Source: Syncephalis fuscata
Taxonomy: Eukaryota; Zoopagomycota; Zoopagomycetes; Zoopagales; Piptocephalidaceae
Direction: 5' to 3'
DNA: 32,167 nucleotides
Assembly: GCA_025786725.1 (NCBI GenBank)
Contig: JAHLTZ010000081.1
Location: forward strand, 1 to 32,167
Below are positions 10,764-19,624 of this stretch, in pieces. Made by a program: the position numbers and the translations under genes. The notes under the pieces were generated by a model that saw only the letters and a program-made list of their open reading frames with translations, was not told the DNA's origin and ran no database searches. The number at the start of each line of letters is the position of its first letter. The first letter of the stretch is position 1.

Positions 10764-13700
10764 ATGAAGCTTTCCATTGCCGTCATCTGCACTATCGTTG
10801 TGGCTCTTGTAGCCAGTACGGTCATGGTGGATGCTAATCCAGCTTTAGTTCGTCGTGGTATGTTACAATAACAATAAATATGACATATTATTATGCTTAC
10901 TAACAGCATTTTTAAACAATTATTATAATAGATCGTAAGTGATATTGTATATTATTTTATTTTTATTTTGAAAGCTTGTGGATCCCTACTATATATAATT
11001 GCGAATTTGTACTGCTTCTTCGTTTCTGCTAAATAATGTGGCGTTTTTTGAAACCAAGTGGGCCGCCACATTTTTGCGTAAAGCCGGTCCTGTCAATCTC
11101 ACACTGGGGCCGCTGTATTAATTGACGCCTTACCAGAGCTCCATTTAATATGGCCACAGATGTATTGCTTGTCTATGACTCTACTGGCTTTGACCTTTGT
11201 TACAGGACCTTTTTACACTCAGTAATACCTAATTGCTGGCTATTGCTGTTTCACTTTCTTCATGGCTTTCCTTCTTGCTGTGCTTGTTTTGTTCATTTCT
11301 CAGTATCTGCTTCGCATTCCCACATCTTTCTACTGCATCCGGTATGGGTTGGCTATTTGAAATCATTGTACTTGTTCTTATTGCCTATTATTGACTATAT
11401 AATTGCTATTATTTTATTTTATTTGTTTTCTTAATACTATTATTGTCTCTGGCTGGGCTTTTCTGTCTGACTCCATTTACTCTGCGCTGCACCTATTACC
11501 TTACTTTTTGGATCGCTGATTGCAAACGCGCTTATACTTGTCTGCACCTTCCTATTTTGTTTTGGTTGGTATTTTGTACTGTTATTTCCACGTTCTCCAT
11601 TGCCATATCACTCTCGTCACTATATTCTGTTCTTTGCTGACTTGGCACTTTACGTCTTCCTTTTCTTCTACTGATATTGCTCGCTCGTCTTCTAGCAGCA
11701 TCTCTTTTTTCCAATTACTTGAATCTCCACCACTATCTATCCCTTTCGGTTGGCGGTAGTATTATATATTAACTAACTATGCACCAATTATATATCATGT
11801 ACTGTATTCATCAACAACTTGATACTAATAGGCTGTAAGTTATATTGTATATTAATTGATTACTTACTAATTACATGTTATGCATCATGTGCATCAATGA
11901 CTTAATACTAATAGGCAGTAAGTAGTATTGTATATTACTGGCTTATATATTAATTATATACCATGTATTACGTATATCAATAACTTAATACCATAGAGGG
12001 TAAGTTGCATTGTGCATCCACTGATTATGTGCTAATTATATACCATGTATTGTATCAACAACTTAATACTAATAGATTGTAAGTTGTATTGTATATTAAT
12101 TGAGCATTGACTAATCACATGTTATACACTATATGTATCAATAACTTAATACTGGTAGGCGGTAAGTAATATTGTATATTGCTGATTTATAAATTAATTA
12201 TGTGCGATGCACTGTGTGTATCGATAACTTGATGGAATAGTTGGCAAGTAACATTACATATTAACTAAATATACGCTGATTATATCAATATATTGCGTGT
12301 GTATTAATGACTTAATATAAATAGGCGGTAAGTTGTATTGTATATTAATTGAACATTAGCTAATTATATATTGTCTGTTGTGCATACCAATAACTTAATA
12401 CTAATAGGATGTAAGTAATATTGTATATTAATTGAGCACTGGCTAATCATATATTATGCACCATGTATATTAATAACTTAATAATAGGTCGTAAGTAGCA
12501 TTATATGTGCTGACTTGTAAATTAATTATATAACATGCACTGTGTCCATCAACAACTTAATATAATAGGTCGTAAGTGATATTATACATTAATTGAATAT
12601 AAACTAATCATGCAATATATACTGTATGTATCAACAACTTAATATTAATAGATCGTAAGTAGTATTGTATATTAACTATATCATTTACTAATTGTATCAA
12701 TTATTTAATATTAATAGAACGTAAGTGGTATTGTACATTATTGGACTATACATTAACTATGCTGTTTACTGATTGTACTAATTATTTAACATTAATAGAA
12801 GGTAAGTAGTATTGCGTATTAATTGGGTATACATTAACTGCTATTTACTGTATGCATTAACAACTAAATATAATAGGTCGTAAGTAATAGTATATATTAA
12901 CTGAATATACATTAACTATGCTATTGATTGATTGTACCAATTATTTGATATTAATAGCTGGTAAGTTGTATTGTGTATTAATTGACTATACATTAACTAT
13001 GCTATTTATTGCTGGTATCAATTATTTAATATCAATAGACCGTAAGTGATATTGTATATTAACTGAATATACATTAACTATGCTATTTACTGATTGTGTC
13101 AATTATTTAATATTAATAGATTGTAAGTAATATTGTATATTAGCTGACTATACACTAATTATAATATTTACTGATTGTACCAATTATTCAATATTAATAG
13201 CTGGTAAGTGACATTGTATATTAACTGGCTATACATTAAAAATGCTTTTTACTGATTGTACCAATTGTTTAACATTAATAGATCGTAAGTAATATTCTGT
13301 ATTAATTATACATTAACTATGTTATTTACTAATTATTTAACATTAATAGGTCGTAAGTGATATTGTATATTAAATTTCTAATCACTAATTATGTGCTATG
13401 CACTATGTGTATCAATTATTCATATTAATAGCTAGTAAGTAACATTACATATCAACTGACTGCTCACTAATTACGTGTTATGCACTGTATGCATCAACAA
13501 CCTTATTAATAGGCTGTATGTGAAATTTTGTATCAATTAACTATGTACTAATCACATGCCGTTTATTGTATGCATCAATAACTTAATATGATAGGCAGTA
13601 AGTAACATTGTATATTAACTGATTATGCATTGATTATACCAATTATTTAACATTAATAGAACGTAAGCAATATTGTGTATTAATTGACTATACATTAACT

Positions 13701-14394
13701 ATACTATTTACTGATGGTACCAATTATTTAATATTAATAGAACGTAAGTGGTATTGTACATTAATTAACTATATATTAACTGTAATACTTGCTGATGATA
13801 TCAATTATTTAATGTTAATAGAATGTATGTGAAAGTTTTGTATTAGTTGGTTATGTACTAATCACATACTATTTAATGTATGCATCAACAACTTAATATT
13901 AATAGGCAGTAAGTAGCAGTGTGTATTAACTAATTATTCACTGACTATATTCATGTACTTTGTACATTAACAACTTAATATAATAGAAAGTAGGTTATAT
14001 TGTATATTAACCGACTACACACTAATCATATACCATGTATCGTGTGTATCAACGACTTAATATAATAGACAGTAAGTTGTACTGTGTATTAATTAAACAT
14101 GCACTGATTATATACCATGTACTGCGTGTTAACAACTTAATATTAATAGTTGGTAAGTAATATTATGTATTAATTGAATATGAACTAACTACGTGCTATG
14201 TAATCTATCCATAAACAAATTAATGTTAGGTGAATGTAAGTGATATTGTATATTAATTGTCTATGAGCTAATCGCATGCTATTTACTGTGTGTGTGTCAA
14301 TGACTTAATATTAATAGGCTGTAAGTAGTATTGTATATTGATGGCTTATATATTAATTATATGACATATAATATCTTTATTTGCAAATACAGGA
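10764..14394 (+). CDS. Secreted Cys-rich peptide gene made of a leader exon and 33 microexons
   Basis: Exon 1 (10764-10857) encodes 31 residues: start MKLSIAVICT, hydrophobic core, then VDANPALVRR. Donor GTATGT at 10858. Then come 3-nt exons, each between TAG and a GTAAGT-like donor, starting at 10932, 11832, 11915, 11997, 12076, 12159, 12241, 12325, 12408, 12488, 12569, 12652, 12718, 12799, 12877, 12958, 13039, 13120, 13201, 13282, 13350, 13432, 13513, 13595, 13660, 13741, 13822, 13906, 13987, 14069, 14150, a 6-nt exon at 14230-14235, and 14318. The last exon starts at 14393. Joined, this is 198 nt and 65 residues. All 34 introns are phase 1. The microexon part gives 34 residues with Cys at 34, 37, 41, 55, 59 and 65; TGA (14320 plus 14393-14394) follows Cys65. 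An Arg-Arg site just before suggests Kex2-type processing. Role unknown: possibly an antimicrobial, signalling or effector peptide. No transcript evidence is available here. Confidence 0.8.
10858..10931 (+). other. First intron of the microexon gene
   Basis: A 74-nt intron with donor GTATGT, a perfect TACTAAC branch site at about 10899-10905 and acceptor TAATAG. The AG directly after the branch site (aacag) is too close to be used. Its last 20 bases (caattattataatag) resemble the ends of the array introns, so it is likely related to them. Confidence 0.75.
10955..11757. other. Unclassified insertion inside the second intron of the microexon gene
   Basis: The intron after the first microexon is 897 nt, against about 62-82 nt for the others. 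The extra ~800 bases differ in composition: pyrimidine-rich on the plus strand and more G+C than the flanks. They are bounded by array-like sequence (gatattgtatatta on the left, gtattatatattaac on the right). The segment holds a 9-bp inverted repeat (11035-11043 / 11064-11072) and a short minus-strand ORF (11532-11714) rich in Arg/Lys/Glu, but no recognisable transposase or polymerase. Best guess is a mobile-element fragment inserted into an array intron. At the right edge the sequence gcg-gta looks like the remnant of one more microexon and donor. Confidence 0.5.
11035..11072. repeat. Perfect 9-bp inverted repeat with 20-nt loop
   Basis: AATGTGGCG at 11035-11043 is matched by CGCCACATT at 11064-11072, capable of forming a hairpin. 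It lies in the foreign-looking insertion in intron 2 of the microexon gene. Function unknown. Confidence 0.6.
11835..14392 (+). repeat. Tandem array of 32 related introns, period about 81 bp
   Basis: Each unit begins with GTAAGT, a variable pair of bases, then close to ATTGTATATTAA(T/C)TG, and ends with one of two 3' modules followed by TAG. Type A ends near TATCAACAACTTAATACTAATAG and dominates 11835-12651 and 13850-14317. Type B carries ACATTAACTATGCTATTTACTGATTGTACCAA (in parts) and ends ATTTAATATTAATAG; it dominates 12655-13349 and recurs at 13598-13821. Intron lengths are 72-82 nt except for three shortened B copies (63, 65 and 62 nt, ending at 12717, 13349 and 13659). Between AG and GT there are always 3 nt (once 6), and these are the most variable bases of the unit (17 different triplets). 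Donor variants: GCAAGT at 12244, GTATGT at 13516 and 13825, GTAAGC at 13663, GTAGGT at 13990. The similarity implies growth by tandem and block duplication. Confidence 0.85.
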
Positions 14395-15744
14395 TAATTG
14401 ATGGTTTCAAGACATCAGCATTGGTAGTGCAATCAAACCACTATTTCAATACACTTTAGGTATATATTCGGTGAAAAGCAAGACCATTTGACAACTACGC
14501 CGTCCAGTCTATTTATATATCAAGTTTTGGCCAATGCTCCGGTTTATCCAGTCTTTAACCAATGGAATCGTTATTTTAGCAACAAGCTTGCAATTAGTTG
14601 TCCTTATTCAACTGTGCAAGCTTATAGTAATAAACTTATGGTTTCATCTTAACTATATACAATCAAATTGTTATATCTATAATCATGTTTTATTGATATC
14701 TAAACATTAACGATTATTAATTAAATAGTTAAATCAACAAAAAGTATAATTACGTTGTGTTAATTACAAGCATAAGTTGATATATGTATAGCAATATTAT
14801 TATTTAAATAGCAATTTATAAATGAATATTGTAGCGATACGCATTATTAATGAAGTCAAACACATTTTTTTGCAAATATATTGTAATATAAGACATTATC
14901 TAATAAATAAATAATAATGGACTGAAGGCCGGTATTTCATTATAAGCTGGATAAATAATGTGTATATTTATATTGAGCGTGTGCTATACAATCATCCGAA
15001 TACATATGCTGAGCAATTAAAAAGACATTCCTATTTCTAGGATCACTACAATATAATACTAGATTTATTATATACTACTATATAGCTCAAAATTTATTTA
15101 AAACAGACTTTTATTTAAAATAAGGGAGTTGGTTGTAAGTAATATAATCATATGAGCTACAATGCTATTGCGCATCAATTGTAGGCAATGTATGGTAAAA
15201 TGACACATTAATTGTAGGTAAATTATTACTATCAGAATAAATATGCACTCGGGTTTTCAAATATTATTTCAAGTACTTTTACTTTAACAAACTGATTATT
15301 TTATAAATTTCTTATTGCTATTTATTTTTTAATAAAAAATTACTTTAAATGACAATACTCAAAAAAATATTTTATCTTACAAATAATGCCAAGTAATGCG
15401 AAATCAATATAAAATAATGGATAAAAATAGCTTTGATAATCAAATTAATCTGGGTCCTAAAAGATAGATTAAATGAGTTTATTAGGTTATTCAAAACAAC
15501 AGCACTGCCATTAAGAATATGTTTTACAAAGCATTAAATTTTCAACATATACAAGAATAAGCTGTATAAGACATTTGCAATTAAAGTGTTTTATTTACAA
15601 TTTAAACGTTTGTATCAATTGAGTCAACAATAACGTTTAGTACAAAACATTTAAAATATGTCTTCACATTTTACTTTTAAAATATGAATTCATTATCTCA
15701 ATAATGCATAAAACCTTAATTTACTGTTTTCAGTTTATCAACTA
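14395..15744. other. 3' UTR of the microexon gene and AT-rich intergenic DNA
   Basis: No gene seen. The first ~250 bases are probably the last, untranslated exon of the microexon gene. About 15160-15240 resembles 8306-8385. About 15565-15740 matches the downstream flank of F-box-like copy A. Confidence 0.5.
14629..14634 (+). terminator. Candidate polyadenylation signal of the microexon gene
   Basis: AATAAA lies about 235 bases after the stop codon assembled at 14393-14394, preceded by a non-coding last exon. A further AATAAA occurs near 14902. Confidence 0.4.
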
Positions 15745-17713
15745 TCAAGAAGCTGATGGCCCATGAATAAGGCCGGTGTGCATGTCAATAAACCAATTTT
15801 GCCCGTTGTCTTTATCAAACATTGCACATAAGGATCCAATAAATGGGACTGGTTTCGAATTGAATGGACAATAAATTGAGCGTAATAAATCTCCATTTCG
15901 AGCATCGAATAGATCGAACATTGTATAATTCTGAGCGATGATCAGCTTTTCACTATATAATTTTGCAACAGCTGTACAGTTTATAGTTCGAGTCCATACT
16001 ATACGTCCTTGGTCAGAACTATCGATTGGCAATAACTGGCCGAGATCTCTGGCGTCAAACATTGATTGAGACAAATCTTTTGATGAAGATTTCTCCAATG
16101 CAAATAGCGATAATGAAGCTTTAAACGTGTGCATTGGATACCGCTCTTGCATTTTCCCATCATATACACTTATTAAACACATTCCTTCTGTATATGTTTC
16201 AGCCTTGATTATGGCATTCGAGCAATATGGAATGGTGATTTGATTTGATAATATTTTTTTGCACTGAGATTGGTCTTTTTGGACGTCAAATAACTCCCAT
16301 TGAACATGCATTAACCGATTGCTATTACTAAAAGCCGACAAATTTTGAGCAGTATAAGCTATATAAGTGGAGTCATACTCTATAGAGGTAGGCGCTAATG
16401 TCCATGTTAGCAATTGGCATTGGCCACTAGAAGCAAATTGAATACATGTACATGAGACATGACTGCTTAATCTTGGCCCTTCTATCCACTGTTTTCCCAC
16501 CAAGTCAAGAAAATCAAACCTTTTGTAGAGATCTTGCATACTTTTAGTTCGTAAAAGGACATGGTTGTTGTAAATGCCAACTAAACAAGATACACCATGA
16601 CCTTCCCAACTTTGACTCTTGTCCTGAAGATAAATAATATTTGGAGATAAATAGCCAGCATCGGGCCATACTATAATAGCCTCTCGCAGGCTGCTTGTTC
16701 GTTCTTTTGCGGATTCAGTAGTCGAAGCAATAGATGGAGATTTGTCTAAATTGTTAGAAACCTCAAGCTTGTTTTCTTTAATATACTCCGCTTCCATTTC
16801 AGCTAAGTTTACTATTGTCAACTACATTAGTAAATACTACCGTGGTCACTAAAACTAATAATAAAAAATTACCTATTGGGTCGCCAATAGCCACACTGTT
16901 CACGTCATCATAAGTGTCCATAGAAACATGAGCCACAATGAATTGATTTACTCCATAGACTGAGTGGGTTTGCGCTATTTTCTTGAATAAAGGCGATGCT
17001 AGAGAAGTAATCAATTCTCTTTCAATCAGCTGCTCGTCATTGTGTGTACTTTTTTGGTTAAAGAGATTGTACTGAATTGACCAAATTTTTGTTTCTTGTT
17101 TACACCACACCAATGTATACCAGCGATTTACTTCAACTAGCTCCAGCTCAGAGTATTTATCAATTGGCAAATCGCATATCCACTTTTTGAATTGACCTGC
17201 CATAAGTTTGCGGTTGATATGTCGGCGCCAGCGATAGGCGTAAAACCAATTAATGGTATCAAGGTTAGAGACGGGTGGTAAATCGCCAACACGCAATATA
17301 AGCTCATAATCATCAGTATCAATTGTTGTAATAGTATTGAAACTAAATACAGATGGTGGGTCGTCAACAGGTGATATAAGTTCATAATCAGCATCATCAG
17401 CTGTTATAACATTATATGTTGACAAATCTTCATGTGTTGTTTGGTTTACATTAAGTGAAGGCTTGTTTGATTCTTTTGCAGCATTAATGTGCCAGCTATA
17501 CCATGTAAGCCAACTTTGTTCACGCTGATCACCTAGACAAAATTTGTATCTATATTGTTGTTCCCAATAATCAGGATGATCAACTATCATTTGATGAAGA
17601 AATCGACAGCACGTGGCAAAACGTACCACATCTCGCTCTTCCATAAAATTAAACAAATGCAATAAAACATCGTAGTTTTGCCAAAAGTACTTGTTATGAA
17701 TACTTGAAGCCAT
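15745..17713 (-). CDS. F-box-like protein, copy B, full length
   Basis: Exon 1 is 17713-16873 and exon 2 is 16811-15745, joining to about 635 residues. It is nearly identical to copy A (6199-8014): only a handful of substitutions, for example KSTHNDEQ for KNTHNDEQ and AHVSMD for AHISMD, and the same 61-nt intron with the same skipped TAG. The divergent F-box is at about 15-60; the remainder is unrecognised. The C terminus continues about 55 residues past the point where copy A stops, including NWFIDMHTGLIHGPSAS at the end. The duplication covers roughly 15565-17830, including about 115 bases of likely promoter, so both copies may be expressed alike. An SCF ubiquitin-ligase adaptor role is inferred from the F-box-like N terminus only. 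Confidence 0.8.
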
Positions 17714-18307
17714 GGTTAACTAGAAATAGCTACGTCAAAATTGTTATATGATAGACAGAATGGACAGCAAGGAATGCAAGTAGAAAAAGGCCTTGTATGC
17801 CTTTTGAGTTGTTTTTATTCTATTTAAAGCATACCTGTTACACGACTATGTATGTCCGTTGAGGTACAACATTGTTTTTATTTGATTTATAAAATAAAGA
17901 GTGCAATTACAAAAGTGCAGTTAATTGCCAATAAAATTTAAGCAAATACTATTACCAAATATAATAAATGTAGATTATCCAGTTTTTTCCATACTAAAGA
18001 ACCATAGCTTATTTTGCAACTTGGCGATCTAATTATCAAATATATTTTAAAATAACATATTTACAAAAAAAGAGTTATCAGTTAAGGCTATTTCTTGGGA
18101 TCCATGTTAAGTAATATGCTTTCCAAATAAATGTTCTAATTAAAAAACCAAAATGCTTTATTATTATTTGTATTTACTATAAATATCAGGGCATTCATAA
18201 ACGTTGAAACTAAACCCATCACACACACAGCCTTTTAGTCTATTATTTTATAAGCACGCCAGCTAAACACCAGTATTTATAATTTATCGCTTTATCGTAT
18301 CATTAAT
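17714..18307. other. Divergent intergenic region, copy B / small secreted protein
   Basis: No gene seen. The left ~115 bases match the upstream region of copy A and are the likely promoter of copy B. The right end holds a TATA-like tattttataagc near 18243-18254 and a short A/C-rich leader for the secreted-protein gene at 18308. Confidence 0.5.
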
Positions 18308-18499
18308 ATGAAGTTCTCTACTGCTATCATTGCCATCGCCGCTCTTTTGGTTGCCGCTGTCTTTGTCGAAACTGCACCAGGTTTCGCCAAGCCACCCATC
18401 GCTGGATCGCCATGTGTTGTCGGTGTTAGTCCGTCAGTTGGTGCTCTTGTCTGTCAAAGTAATGGTGACGGTACTAGCAGATTCGGATACCGCTACTAG
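18308..18499 (+). CDS. Small secreted protein (63 residues)
   Basis: An intronless ORF with an N-terminal signal peptide: MKFSTAIIAIAALLVAAVFV, cleavage likely near residues 21-23. The mature part of about 40 residues is Gly/Ser/Pro/Val-rich with two cysteines 13 residues apart (CVVG...GALVC) and ends in RFGYRY. No family recognised. Its leader (Met-Lys-x-Ser-x-Ala-x-Ile) resembles that of the microexon gene upstream on the same strand, which may reflect common ancestry of the leaders or only the general rules of signal peptides. A TATA-like element and a clear leader support its being a gene. It could be a secreted effector or wall-associated peptide; function unknown. Confidence 0.65.
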   Translation: MKFSTAIIAIAALLVAAVFVETAPGFAKPPIAGSPCVVGVSPSVGALVCQSNGDGTSRFGYRY

Positions 18500-19624
18500 T
18501 TGACTACTATGTACCAATAATATTGCTGTTTATTGAAAGCATGCAACACTGTAACTTATTCAAATATTATTGGCCTCTCCACCTGTTTATATTCGGGCTT
18601 GGATACACTAATATTACTTTAATAAAATATATACAATATGCTTATCTCTAACAACTCATTGCCATATCACAAACACCAAATGTTTATAAAAATGTAATTA
18701 TATTATATGCTAGATAGGTAAAAGCTTGTAAATAGCTATCCGCATTTGATATAATATATTATTGCTAAATTATATCGTTTTACTATTTTTTTAATATTTA
18801 TTCATTTAATTATATTAAGCAAAAATATTTTACATAATTTATTTGTTACAGATTGGTTGATTATTGTAATTATTTTATTTATGGCGATAAATACTTAACG
18901 AATATAAACCTAAAATAATGGACAACATACTAATTACCAAATCAGTGCGTAAAATACGTGCCCTATTCAAGAGCAAAACTTGCAATACGATGTGAAATTG
19001 CGATGCAATGATTGTCAAAGCATACATTATTTTATATATATCAACAAAAGAGCAACACAGCAATATCGTAGTGTATGATAGCTAATAAATAAAACCAGAC
19101 TTTCTTTTTAACTGTAGTTATAATTTTATAAAACTTTTTTATTAATTTCGTGTAGTCAATAAAAATAAAATAGCAGAAATGCTATAAATATGCAAGTGAA
19201 AGTGTATGAATATCGATGATGAAGCTACAATGTACATTTTAATGATAAAAATTAATAGTTATGATAAATACAGTTAGAATTAAACAAACAGCTTTTATTA
19301 ATAGTGCGTAATTAGTAGAGGTTATGATCATATGTAATAAATAAGTCTTAATTTAATAAATAAAGCACATAATATAATGCCATTACCATGATAAATAAAA
19401 TCAATAATATAAGTATGATACTTTTATTGTAAGTAAATTATCATTCCAAAGGATTGATGGCCTTTGAAGGTTGCACAATACATATACATCCAAAATACAC
19501 GTCATGCATACGACCATTATAGATACGCATTATAATCCTCTATCTTTTAGTAAAGTATTATTGACGTGAATAATCCTTAAAAATCTAGCTACTATCCTTT
19601 TATTGCCTTGTTTACTTATGCACA
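18500..19624. other. AT-rich intergenic region
   Basis: No gene recognised in 1.1 kb of very AT-rich sequence. AATAAA at about 18620 could end the secreted-protein transcript. A short minus-strand ORF at 18875-19063 has no supporting feature. Confidence 0.5.

Noticed and set aside
11532-11714. Minus-strand ORF of 60 residues, Arg/Lys/Glu-rich
   Set aside because: No start context, family or partner frame. At most a remnant of an element in the insertion.
11150-11759. Overlapping plus-strand hydrophobic ORFs in the insertion
   Set aside because: A product of pyrimidine-rich composition; no conserved motif, and several frames are open at once.
11835-14392. CRISPR-like array or plain minisatellite
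   Set aside because: The repeat/spacer roles are inverted: about 78 nt conserved and 3 nt variable. The setting is eukaryotic, and the units carry complete intron signals.
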